Source: Candidatus Tisiphia endosymbiont of Melanophora roralis
GTDB taxonomy: Bacteria > Pseudomonadota > Alphaproteobacteria > Rickettsiales > Rickettsiaceae
Reading direction: 5' to 3'
Assembly (NCBI RefSeq): GCF_964026575.1
Contig: NZ_OZ032161.1
Coordinates: forward strand, 1,054,001 to 1,118,000
DNA: 64,000 nucleotides
The notes beneath the pieces are model-generated. The model made no database searches. It saw only the letters and a list, made by a program, of their open reading frames with translations, and was not told where the DNA came from. A program made the position numbers and the translations under genes. Below are positions 1 through 8,173 of the stretch, in pieces (positions within the stretch are counted from its first letter, which is position 1; every line of letters begins with the position of its first letter).

Positions 1-3
1 AAT

Positions 4-2229
4 ATGGCAGTACCATTGATATCACAATTTATCGGCTGGAAATACTTGGCAAAGAAATCACTTGGAGCTAATGATGGTGGAGAATTAGGAGGCATATACA
101 AAAGTTCCGATGACCTTCTATCCATGATTAAAAGCGAAGGGGATTCTCGAAAAAATATATCAGAGTTTTTGGGCTCGCAAATTTTTCAAGCAACAAATCC
201 AAATCATGGAGCTAAAGTCTCTCTCACTGTACCTGATCATCTTACCGAAAAAGTACATCAGGAAGGAGGCCTTCAAAGTGATGGCTCTGAGGTATATGTA
301 CGGTCTGAATTTTTTAAGAATTATAGTGGTGACATGTATGTAGATATGGATGAACACATGTCTACGAAAACTAAACCAAGTGGTTGGCTTCGAAAAGATG
401 GGGGAAGACCGATTTTCATGGGAACAAGAGAATTATTATCTAATACTTTAAGCAAAGCTTTTGAAGAACTTCATTATAGTTCTTTTGATAAAATAGCTCC
501 AACTAGCTTATTAATAGGTGACTTTGATATTCATACAGGTAACATAGGAGTTATAAGAGACCCAGAAGATTCTACCATTCCTCCCAAACTAGTTCGTATA
601 GATTTTGCTGGAAGTCTTGACAAATTAGAGGATAACATACATCCATATTCTTGGTCTAGACATCTACCATTACTAGGCCCAACTAACCATTTTAGGGAAT
701 TCCCAAGTAAATTAAGTCATAATGATTCATTTGTAAAAGGTTTACTTGATACTGCACAAGTCGATTTAAATAAGACTATCGATGACAGTTTTGCAGAATT
801 ATCAAAATATTATAGTGACAAAGCACTAGCAAATTGGGCAAAAATGGCAATGAGTCAAAAATTTAAGAATATCCCCCTAGAAAACATAAAGGTTGCCGAT
901 ATTAAAGATGCCTTTAAGGAAACTATGCAAAAAAGACAACAATCATTAAAAGAGTATGGATTGCAAATTAAATTGGGTCTTTTAGTAACAAAAGGAAAAA
1001 TTAACACACCAAAATTACGAGAATTAGTCCAAGAACATCCCGATTATTTTAACAATATAATCAACCAAACCAAAAAATTAAAATTAAGAAAAGAAACTAA
1101 AATAGAGTATATTTTAGGCTATAAAGCCCGAGAAATATTATTAATTAAAGAAATAGCAAAAATATTACAAGAAGAAAAACAGCTACTGACCAAAAAAATA
1201 AGTGATCTCGAACCATCTATGCAAAGTTCTAGAAAAGCACTAGACGTTATGCATACTAGCAAAACAACAACCACTAATGTTCAATCCTCAACCTCCAAAG
1301 TGGATTCTATAACATTAGCCTTTAGACAAGAAATTATTGCCAAACAACAGGCAATATTACAAAAAGTCCTTGCTGAAGCAAATATTAAGACAGATAAAGG
1401 AGTTGCAGTTGCAGGGCTTGCTACTAATTCTCAGGAGTTTAAAGAATTTGTAGAAAATAACAACGAATTAATAAAAAAGGCTTGGGCTGCCCCTAGTGTA
1501 AAAGCAAATATAGCACAAGCCATGCATGATGAAGTACAAAATTACGCTAAAGTCCTGCAGGCTAATCATTTTGAACCTTTAACTTGGAACGAACAAGAAA
1601 CAGTAACAAACACAACCTCTACTAGGTCAAGGGTTATTAAAGTCAAAGATGAAGAATTATTTAAATTAATAGAAAATAATATAAAGACCTCTACGAAAGT
1701 AATGTTAGAAGATGGCGTAACAGAGAGAGAGATTAGTAATTATCGAAATATTAATCTACCATTAACAATCAAGCCATCTAATACAACTGTCCATCTTTCG
1801 TTTCCGGTACAAAACGAGAAAGGTGAAAATATTGCAAGCTCGAAAGCACTTTATTTTACTACTCACTATAACGAGCAAGGAAAACTAGTGGAAATAACCA
1901 ACCCATTATCACTAAAGTTTGCTGGGGATGGTAAAGATGCTATAGGATACATACAAAGAGGGAATAATATCTACACTATCCCTGTAACCAAATGTCAATA
2001 TGAAGCAATGGTACAAGAAGTAGCAAAAAATAAAGAATATAATATCAATATGTCACAAGCTATTATTCTCCCTGAGGCAAGCGACTCTATAGGTGAATTA
2101 ACGCAGATTCAGAGTAGCTTAAAACGTCATGTGAACAACACTCCACCTGAAACAGAAACAGTAGTATCAAAAACACAAAAGACATTATCCCGACACCAAC
2201 AACGTGATAGAACTCATGGTTACATTTAA
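4..2229 (+). CDS. Risk1-like phosphoinositide-kinase domain fused to a Sca4-like block; probable effector
   Basis: The first third reads as a kinase fold: a glycine-rich GGELGGIYK loop (residues 25-33), Lys43 in MIK, Glu54 in the next helix, a YVRSEFF hinge (98-104), then GDFDIHTGN (172-180) and IDFAG (199-203). The last two match the DxHxxN catalytic loop and DFG-type metal site of PI3/PI4 kinases. Legionella LepB and rickettsial Risk1 are known secreted enzymes with such motifs. Residues about 433-690 align by eye with the Sca4 protein encoded at 51819-53996 (shared ALYFTTHY, GYI..G..IYT.PVT and MVQEVAKNK segments). The middle is helical and lysine-rich, and no signal peptide is visible. 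The frame is open to the window edge, so the true start may lie upstream. The stop overlaps the convergent ampG stop by 4 bases. The kinase assignment is by motif, and lipid specificity cannot be read from sequence. Confidence 0.72.
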   Translation: MAVPLISQFIGWKYLAKKSLGANDGGELGGIYKSSDDLLSMIKSEGDSRKNISEFLGSQIFQATNPNHGAKVSLTVPDHLTEKVHQEGGLQSDGSEVYVRSEFFKNYSGDMYVDMDEHMSTKTKPSGWLRKDGGRPIFMGTRELLSNTLSKAFEELHYSSFDKIAPTSLLIGDFDIHTGNIGVIRDPEDSTIPPKLVRIDFAGSLDKLEDNIHPYSWSRHLPLLGPTNHFREFPSKLSHNDSFVKGLLDTAQVDLNKTIDDSFAELSKYYSDKALANWAKMAMSQKFKNIPLENIKVADIKDAFKETMQKRQQSLKEYGLQIKLGLLVTKGKINTPKLRELVQEHPDYFNNIINQTKKLKLRKETKIEYILGYKAREILLIKEIAKILQEEKQLLTKKISDLEPSMQSSRKALDVMHTSKTTTTNVQSSTSKVDSITLAFRQEIIAKQQAILQKVLAEANIKTDKGVAVAGLATNSQEFKEFVENNNELIKKAWAAPSVKANIAQAMHDEVQNYAKVLQANHFEPLTWNEQETVTNTTSTRSRVIKVKDEELFKLIENNIKTSTKVMLEDGVTEREISNYRNINLPLTIKPSNTTVHLSFPVQNEKGENIASSKALYFTTHYNEQGKLVEITNPLSLKFAGDGKDAIGYIQRGNNIYTIPVTKCQYEAMVQEVAKNKEYNINMSQAIILPEASDSIGELTQIQSSLKRHVNNTPPETETVVSKTQKTLSRHQQRDRTHGYI

Positions 2230-3470
2230 TACTTCATTTTTGCTTTTAGTAATGAACTGATTTTTAGTAGCAGAAGTAGAGAAGGAATTGTGATTATAAT
2301 AATAAATGTAAAAAAGCTTTTCCATCCGAATTGTACGACAATATATCCTGAAAGAGCTGGAAAAATCGATCTTGAAAATCCCATCATAGAAGAGAAAAAT
2401 GAATATTGAGTGGCACGAAATTTGCCTGTGCATATTGAAGCTATAAAAGCAATGTAAGCTGTCATAGCCATCCCACAAGTTATACCTTCACAGGCTGCGG
2501 TAATAAAGAATAATGGTAAATTCTTGCCATAAATCTCATGCACAATTAATAAGGTGTGTGCAATTGCATGAATTACGCCAAATATCAGCAGGCTATCTAA
2601 GATATTCTTTTTTTTCATCACTAAGCTGGCTATTAGTCCGCCAATTATTGTAGATATTATACCAAAAAATTTCCCTGCACTAGCTATTTCAAATTCGTTA
2701 TAACCAAGATGTATTAAGAAGGGGTTCATCATCATAGTAATAAAATCATCTGGTAATCTATATAAAATAAGGAAAATTATTATTAAAAAGACTAAGGAGA
2801 AAGACCCTACAGGTCTTAAGATATTTTGTACAAAGTTTGAAATATTTATTTTATGATTTGGATAAGTTTTTGAGGCTAAGTCGTGTTTTAACCGCAAGAT
2901 GCTCACAACTAAAATAGCAGAACAAACAAGTACAGAAATGGCAAAAATTTTATATATATTATTCCATCCTAAATAGCTTGATAGATAGATAGCTCCGGAA
3001 CTTGAAATTAGCATACCGATACGCCAACCAAAAATATAAATTCCAGAAGCTGCTCCTTGAGATTCTTTTGCAATAATTTCGGTTCTGAAAGCCCCTAGTA
3101 TACTATCTTTAGCTGAACTTAAAAATGATATTATCAAACCTACTAATGCAAACAATATTAGACTGTGGTGAGGATTCATGGTACTTAAAAGAAAAATAGC
3201 AAATGCCAACAAAATCTGGATCAGACAAATCCAAGATAATCTGTGACCAAGTAGTTTACTTAACCAACCTAACTGTATCGTATCAAAAATAGGAGCCCAT
3301 AAAAAACTGATAGAATAAGGTATTGAGATAATAGCAAACATACCAATAGATTGTAAGTCAATATTTTCTTTGGCAAGCCAATAGTTTAAGGTATTACATG
3401 TAATCATTAAGGTAAATCCGCTAGTTAGACCAAACAACCAAATAACGAATAATTTTAAAGGAGTTAACAT
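2226..3470 (-). CDS. ampG: AmpG-type muropeptide MFS permease
   Basis: A 414-residue hydrophobic protein with about 12 membrane helices. The N-terminal pattern of a GFTLMITCNTLNYWL helix, a short ENIDLQSIG loop, then IPYSISFLWAPIFD is characteristic of AmpG, which imports anhydromuropeptides from peptidoglycan turnover across the inner membrane. Rickettsiae usually carry several ampG paralogues, so this is probably one of a set and its substrate may not be strictly muropeptide. It converges on the kinase/Sca4 gene, with the two stops overlapping by 4 bases, and no terminator hairpin fits between them. About 440 bases of repeat-bearing DNA lie upstream. Confidence 0.85.
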   Translation of the reverse strand: MLTPLKLFVIWLFGLTSGFTLMITCNTLNYWLAKENIDLQSIGMFAIISIPYSISFLWAPIFDTIQLGWLSKLLGHRLSWICLIQILLAFAIFLLSTMNPHHSLILFALVGLIISFLSSAKDSILGAFRTEIIAKESQGAASGIYIFGWRIGMLISSSGAIYLSSYLGWNNIYKIFAISVLVCSAILVVSILRLKHDLASKTYPNHKINISNFVQNILRPVGSFSLVFLIIIFLILYRLPDDFITMMMNPFLIHLGYNEFEIASAGKFFGIISTIIGGLIASLVMKKKNILDSLLIFGVIHAIAHTLLIVHEIYGKNLPLFFITAACEGITCGMAMTAYIAFIASICTGKFRATQYSFFSSMMGFSRSIFPALSGYIVVQFGWKSFFTFIIIITIPSLLLLLKISSLLKAKMKY

Positions 3471-3603
3471 AAAATTAATATTGGAAAAAAGTTAGAATAT
3501 AGTAATAATTTTTTTTATACAAGCTAGATTTCTCTACATCTATGCTAAGGCAGTTTAAAAATCACACTTTAAGGTTGAAAATCATGTAAACACAACTGCA
3601 GAT

Positions 3604-3702
3604 GTCATTGCGAGAAGGCTTCCTAAAGCCGACGAAGCAATCCATAACATGGTTTGTTTATAGATTATTTTTCTAGATTGCTTCGCTATGCTCGCAATGA
3701 CG
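3604..3702. repeat. Palindromic core repeat (cgtcattgcgag family), solitary copy
   Basis: The left end tcattgcgag with a gcaatcc box pairs with gattgc and ctcgcaatga at the right, giving a roughly 99-bp imperfect palindrome. The same unit recurs at 27012-27106 and inside all three TIR-bearing elements of this window. This copy lacks those terminal repeats. It lies in the spacer between ampG and rpmJ; the rest of 3471-3912 shows no coding potential. Confidence 0.75.
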
Positions 3703-3912
3703 TTTGTGATGTTGAATTTATACTTACTCAAGAATTATTTGAGTTTTTTACAATTTTAGGATGCGACTTTTAAATTACCCTAAAGAAGTTTTTAGGTTGA
3801 CTGAATTGATAAAAAATATTATTATTACTTTTTTAAACTTAAGCTAGCGAAAGTTTTAAGGTTGATTTATCACTTTTTAGGTTTTTGCAAGTAATACCAA
3901 GGATAGTTTTAT

Positions 3913-4038
3913 ATGAAAGTTGTAAGCTCGTTAAAATCTTTAAAGAAAAGAGATAAAGATTGTCAGGTTGTAAAAAGAAAAGGTAAAATCCTTGTAATAA
4001 ACAAGAAAATAAAAAGATTTAAAGCTAAGCAAGGCTAA
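3913..4038 (+). CDS. rpmJ: 50S ribosomal protein L36
   Basis: A 41-codon gene beginning [18 protein letters not shown] and ending [11 protein letters not shown]. It is nearly the same as the 41-residue L36 of Rickettsia as I recall it: basic, with the long KRRxKxCxVVKRKGK-type body typical of the proteobacterial short form that keeps only one cysteine. L36 stabilises 23S rRNA near the peptidyl transferase centre. An AAGGA ribosome-binding site sits at 3899-3903, 9 bases before the ATG. The gene stands alone, and a TIR element starts 3 bases after its stop. Confidence 0.93.
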   Translation: MKVVSSLKSLKKRDKDCQVVKRKGKILVINKKIKRFKAKQG

Positions 4039-4040
4039 AC

Positions 4041-4196
4041 ATAGTACCCTACATTTTTTGTGTAATCGTCATCGCGATGCACCTATAGACACCACAATCG
4101 TCATTGCGAGGAGCTGCAACAGCAGCGACGTGGCAATCTTTATGCAGTATTACGCCTCACTTTTCACTAGGTTATACAAAAAATGTAGGGTACTAT
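4041..4196. mobile_element. MITE-like element with 25-bp terminal inverted repeats
   Basis: The sequence atagtaccctacatttttt... at 4041-4065 is the inverted complement of 4172-4196 with one mismatch in 25. The interior (about 105 bp) holds the tcattgcgag / gtggcaatct core module found in the other repeats. No reading frame of note lies inside. It begins 3 bases after rpmJ, so its hairpin could also end rpmJ transcription. No convincing target duplication was found; flanks ctaaac and ttaact are only weakly alike. Only one copy is present here. Confidence 0.65.
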
Positions 4197-4219
4197 AGTA
4201 TTAACTACGAACGATGATA

Positions 4220-4894
4220 TTAACGTCCAAGATGTTGAGTTGTTTTCTTTGTATCTTCTATTCTTTGTACAAATTTGGCAGTTGCAGTAGGAGTTTTCTT
4301 TTGTGTTTTTTCCTTAACTTCTTTAGTATTAAGTGTAATAGGTTTGCTGTCTACATGTTCTGAAAGGCCGTATTGTCCAACATTCTTGCCAGTTAATACA
4401 TAAGTCACATAATCTATCATATGTTTTACAAAATTGCTAAGCCCCCCTATAGAATGAGCTTCTAATTGAAACCATGTTTTTCCGTCTTTCGTTTTTCCAA
4501 CTAGAAATTCCCTAAATATTTCTCCAGCTTGTACTGATGCATCTGACTCAGCTTTGTTACCTCTATGATGTGAAGAGATTCGTTCTCTAACTAATCCCAA
4601 ATCTTTTAAGGTATCATACATATCTCCATTGTCTTCAACCATTACATGAGCTCCTTTTAGAAAATCACCCGCATGCTGCAATACAACTTTTTCCATTATA
4701 TCTATTATTACACCAGCTTTTTCAAGGCTACCCTTTGGATCTATAGAATCTTCAGGTGTTTTGATTATATTATCTATAAGTTTTTCTTTACTGTCTGCTG
4801 GATCTATATCAAGACCCAAAACACGATCAACTAAAAGACTTGTTAAATCTTCAATACTTAATTCTGAATATGCAGTAAATATAGTCATAAACAT
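4220..4894 (-). CDS. Hypothetical rickettsial protein, 224 aa
   Basis: No family recognised. The protein is soluble, with an acidic N-terminal half (LDIDPADSKEKL, VMVEDNGDMYDTLKDLG), a central TWFQLEAHSIGG segment followed by a long hydrophobic helix (FVKHMIDYVTYVLTG), and a basic Lys/Thr-rich tail. No signal peptide. An in-frame ATG two codons downstream (4888) is an equally possible start. It is transcribed in the same direction as rph, which ends only 14 bases upstream of it, so the two may share a transcript. Function unknown. Confidence 0.6.
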   Translation of the reverse strand: MFMTIFTAYSELSIEDLTSLLVDRVLGLDIDPADSKEKLIDNIIKTPEDSIDPKGSLEKAGVIIDIMEKVVLQHAGDFLKGAHVMVEDNGDMYDTLKDLGLVRERISSHHRGNKAESDASVQAGEIFREFLVGKTKDGKTWFQLEAHSIGGLSNFVKHMIDYVTYVLTGKNVGQYGLSEHVDSKPITLNTKEVKEKTQKKTPTATAKFVQRIEDTKKTTQHLGR

Positions 4895-4908
4895 TCCATG
4901 TAAAAATA

Positions 4909-5634
4909 TTAAATTGAGCTATTTAATAATATTTGGTTTTGTAACTTGAATAGATCAGAGGCGGCAGACCTCGCCAATTTTAGCATATCATAAAATTGCT
5001 CTTCGGAAAAGGGGTTTTTTTCTGCTGTGCTTTGAATTTCTATTATATTTCCATTGCCTGAGAAAACAAAATTGGCATCTACTTCCGCGTTACTATCCTC
5101 TAAATAATCAAGATCAACTATGGGCTGCCCTTTATATATACCGCATGAAATAGCGGCTACTTGGCTAATTAAAGGATTAGTTTTAAGTATTTTTCTAGCA
5201 ATTAACGATCTAATCGCTAAATGAAGTGCAATATAGCTACCAGTAATTGCCGCTGTTCTAGTTCCACCATCGGCATTAATTACATCACAATCAATGATAA
5301 TTTGTTTTTCTCCTAAGGCTTTTAGATCAATTGCGGCATGCATCGATCTACCAATTAATCTTTGAATTTCTTGCGTCCTACCTGACTGCTTTCCTTGCGT
5401 CGATTCACGCTTTATACGCTGGTGGGTTGAACTTGGTAACATACCATATTCGGCAGTTATCCAGCCCTGATTTTGCCCGCGTAAAAATGGCGGTAAACTT
5501 GCCTCATAGGTTGCACTACATATTACATGGGTATTGCCACACTTAATAAGGCACGAACCACCAGCATTAAGTAAAACTGATGGTTCAATTGAAATATTGC
5601 GTAATTGATTATTCTTTCTATTAAAAGCTCTCAT
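4909..5634 (-). CDS. rph: Ribonuclease PH
   Basis: 241 residues, the usual length. RNase PH is a phosphorolytic 3'-5' exoribonuclease that trims tRNA 3' ends using inorganic phosphate. Visible signatures are the N-terminal [19 protein letters not shown] strand pair, GYGMLP-like [10 protein letters not shown], the [13 protein letters not shown] arginine-rich phosphate/tRNA segment, and [19 protein letters not shown], which is the hallmark active-site block. It is divergent from grpE across a 92-base gap that carries grpE's promoter. The gene pair rph/grpE in this arrangement is common in alphaproteobacteria. Confidence 0.95.
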   Translation of the reverse strand: MRAFNRKNNQLRNISIEPSVLLNAGGSCLIKCGNTHVICSATYEASLPPFLRGQNQGWITAEYGMLPSSTHQRIKRESTQGKQSGRTQEIQRLIGRSMHAAIDLKALGEKQIIIDCDVINADGGTRTAAITGSYIALHLAIRSLIARKILKTNPLISQVAAISCGIYKGQPIVDLDYLEDSNAEVDANFVFSGNGNIIEIQSTAEKNPFSEEQFYDMLKLARSAASDLFKLQNQILLNSSI

Positions 5635-5658
5635 GGATTATTACTTAATTAAAATTGA

Positions 5659-5686
5659 CTTGAAAATACAAAGATTTACACTATAT
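5659..5686 (+). promoter_or_regulatory. Candidate heat-shock (sigma-32-like) promoter of grpE
   Basis: CTTGAAA at 5659-5665, 13 bases, then CACTATAT at 5679-5686. This resembles the RpoH consensus (CTTGAAA, 13-15 bases, CCCCATnT), though the -10 box is weak. A housekeeping reading is also possible: TTGAAA with a 16-base spacer to TATATG. It lies 41 bases before the grpE start. Confidence 0.4.
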
Positions 5687-5726
5687 GTTAAGAAAATAGA
5701 TTTTTGCAAGAAAAAAGGCTGTAAAT

Positions 5727-6308
5727 ATGGAAAAACAACAGGAGAAGAATAATGATAACCAAGAAATTAAAGTTGATAATGATGCTCAGCTAGTAAATGA
5801 AATAGAGGAAGATACTACAGATACCCTGATTTTGCAAAATAGTTTGCAAGAGATTGCTAGCTTGAAAAGTCAAATTGAAATTTTACAGGATAAACTGTTA
5901 AGGACAATAGCTGAATCTGACAATACTAGGAAACGTTTAGAAAAATTAATTGAAGAAGCAAAAGACTATGCAATTTTCTCTTTTGCTAAAGATCTGCTCA
6001 GTGTTAATGATAATCTTTCTAGAGCTTTGGAGCATAAACCACAAAATACGGAAGGTGATCTAGCTAGTATTATTACCGGGGTAGAAATGACTAAAAATGA
6101 GTTGACTAGCATACTAAAAAAGCACGGTTTAGAATCAATAGAACCATTATTAGGAGAAAAGTTTGATTACAATATACATCATGCGATTTCACAAGTAGTA
6201 TCAGATGAATATGATCAAGATAGTATTATAGGTATTATGCAATCAGGCTACAAGATAAAAGATAGGTTAATTAGACCTGCTATAGTGCAAGTATCGAAAA
6301 AAACATGA
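5727..6308 (+). CDS. grpE: Nucleotide exchange factor GrpE
   Basis: 193 residues. GrpE releases ADP from DnaK and acts as a thermosensor of the Hsp70 cycle in the cytoplasm. The N-terminal 45 residues are acidic and disordered. They are followed by a long coiled coil (about 45-100, with IAESDNTRKRLEKLIEEAKDYAI, where the ESDN.RKR stretch is a family mark) and the C-terminal beta domain with IHHAISQV and GYKIKDRLIRPAIVQVSK, the latter being the GrpE signature. It is followed by a permease gene 19 bases downstream. Confidence 0.95.
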   Translation: MEKQQEKNNDNQEIKVDNDAQLVNEIEEDTTDTLILQNSLQEIASLKSQIEILQDKLLRTIAESDNTRKRLEKLIEEAKDYAIFSFAKDLLSVNDNLSRALEHKPQNTEGDLASIITGVEMTKNELTSILKKHGLESIEPLLGEKFDYNIHHAISQVVSDEYDQDSIIGIMQSGYKIKDRLIRPAIVQVSKKT

Positions 6309-6327
6309 ATAAAGAAAAGGCATAATC

Positions 6328-7374
6328 TTGGATAAAGTTATTTTTTGGGTTATTGTTATTGGAACTGTTATAGTAACTTTGACTTTGATCTCTGATATAT
6401 TGATGCCATTTCTTATAGCTGGGGTAATATCATATATATTACATCCTATAATTGATAATTTCTCATTACGATATAAACTATCTAGAACTATAATAGTTTC
6501 GGTAATTTCTTTGCTGTTTTTCAGTATTTTTACTATAGTGGTTGTGGTAGTGTTGCCTATTATATATCAACAAACAACTCTACTTATTAGTAAGATTCCT
6601 GCTTATAAAGATTACTTACAAACTGAATTAATACCGGTTATTACGGCAAAAGTTTACTCAATAGATACAAATATTGCCGATAAGATAAAAGATTCTATTA
6701 GTAATTTTGTTAATGGCATATTTTTGCTTATCACAGGTCTTGCTAATAATATTTGGCATGTGACAAAGATAACAATCAATTTATTTATGTTAATTTTATT
6801 AATACCGCTTATATTGTTTTATTTTTTACGGGATTGGCTAATAATGGCAAAGAATATAGACCTCTTGCTACCTTTAAAAGGTAAAAAGAGAATTCAAGAA
6901 ATATTATCAGCAATTAATTGTTCCTTATCTGCTTATATAAGAGGACAACTAAATGTTTGTTTATTATTATCAGTTTATTATGGAATCTCTTTATCGATTC
7001 TTGGCGTAGATCTAGGGGTATTATTAGGGATTTTATCTGGTTTCTCAATAATTATACCATTCGTTGGAGTTTTTATATCCTTTTCTCTTACCATGATTAT
7101 TAGTTATTTTGCTTTTGGTATGGTCAATAAATTATTTTATATAATAATTATCTATTTGATTGGTCTAATAGTTGAGGGGTATATTTTATCACCGAAAATC
7201 ATAGGTGATAAGATAGGATTACATCCTCTTTGGATAATATTTGCGGTTCTAGCACTGGGTAACCTATTTGGCTTTATTGGTATATTTTTTGCTGTGCCAA
7301 TTGCTAGTATAATAAAAGTTTTGTTTTTAGCCGCTATCGATTTTTATAAATCCAGTAAGTTTTATAAAACTTAA
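6328..7374 (+). CDS. AI-2E family (PerM/TqsA-like) transporter
   Basis: 348 residues with a helix pair near the N-terminus, a soluble segment (about 90-135), then about six helices. The conserved late motif GDKIGLHPLWIIFAVLALG and the LPLKGKKRIQEIL segment place it in the AI-2E/PerM permease family, whose members export small molecules or act as Na+/H+ antiporters. The substrate cannot be inferred. It uses a TTG start with AAAAGG 7 bases upstream. It lies between grpE and the hda-like gene on the same strand, 19 and 9 bases away, which suggests one transcription unit. Confidence 0.85.
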   Translation: MDKVIFWVIVIGTVIVTLTLISDILMPFLIAGVISYILHPIIDNFSLRYKLSRTIIVSVISLLFFSIFTIVVVVVLPIIYQQTTLLISKIPAYKDYLQTELIPVITAKVYSIDTNIADKIKDSISNFVNGIFLLITGLANNIWHVTKITINLFMLILLIPLILFYFLRDWLIMAKNIDLLLPLKGKKRIQEILSAINCSLSAYIRGQLNVCLLLSVYYGISLSILGVDLGVLLGILSGFSIIIPFVGVFISFSLTMIISYFAFGMVNKLFYIIIIYLIGLIVEGYILSPKIIGDKIGLHPLWIIFAVLALGNLFGFIGIFFAVPIASIIKVLFLAAIDFYKSSKFYKT

Positions 7375-7383
7375 ACATTAATT

Positions 7384-8046
7384 ATGCCAAACTCCCAACA
7401 ATATATATTACCATTATTTAGTAATGATCTATATGCTCTAGATAATTTTATTAATTCACTTTCTAATCAAGTTGCATACAATTCAATCAAAAACTGGTCT
7501 GTATCTTGGGGAAGTAAACCGTATGAGTTTACAGTTTTGATTTACGGACCACCATCCTCTGGTAAGACCTATCTTAGTAAAATATGGCAAAATTTGTCGA
7601 ATGCATTTTTTATAAAAAAAGATTTAGATATACTTAGTGCAGAAGATATAATGCAGTATAATGCTTTTATTATGGAAGATATAGAATTTTGGAATGAAAG
7701 GAAAGTTCTCCATTGTTTTAATTTAATAAGTGAGTGTCGTAAATATTTGTTGATGACTACAGGAAGTTTAGCTAGTAATTTTGTGTTACAGGATTTATCC
7801 TCAAGAATTAATGCTGTTGTAAGATTAGAAATAAACCAGCCTGATGATGAATTAATGACCAAGTTAATCTTTAAGTATTTTTCTGATCAATCGCTTAAGG
7901 TATCTGACTGTGTAATTGAATATTTATTAATTAATTTGCCGAGGCAATTTGATCAAATGATAAAATTATTAGGGGTAATAACGCATTTTGCATTAGTTCA
8001 TAAGCGAGCTATTACTGTTCCTCTTATAAAACAAGTTCTGAAATAG
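7384..8046 (+). CDS. hda: DnaA-related ATPase, Hda-like
   Basis: 220 residues made only of a DnaA-type AAA+ domain. Walker A is IYGPPSSGKTYLSKIW (about residues 58-73), Walker B is the degenerate IMEDIEF, and the arginine-finger region is LSSRINAVVRLEI. The DNA-binding domain IV of DnaA is absent. Hda stimulates DnaA-bound ATP hydrolysis together with the beta clamp and so prevents re-initiation. The N-terminal QYILPLF resembles the clamp-binding peptide of Hda (QL[SP]LPL). It follows the permease after 9 bases. Confidence 0.8.
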   Translation: MPNSQQYILPLFSNDLYALDNFINSLSNQVAYNSIKNWSVSWGSKPYEFTVLIYGPPSSGKTYLSKIWQNLSNAFFIKKDLDILSAEDIMQYNAFIMEDIEFWNERKVLHCFNLISECRKYLLMTTGSLASNFVLQDLSSRINAVVRLEINQPDDELMTKLIFKYFSDQSLKVSDCVIEYLLINLPRQFDQMIKLLGVITHFALVHKRAITVPLIKQVLK

Positions 8047-8173
8047 TATCGCCTTAGTGTGGACTTAATATATATAATTTTGATTATGTGGTAAAAATGT
8101 TATAAAAATTAGTTGATTTCTTTTATGTAAGCTATTAACGTATAATTTCAATAATTAGTTTTAGGAAAAATCA

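Noticed and set aside
8113-8146. TTGATT ... TATAAT as promoter for ntrX
   Set aside because: The spacer is 22 bases; no acceptable -35 lies 16-18 bases from the good TATAAT, so I do not claim it.
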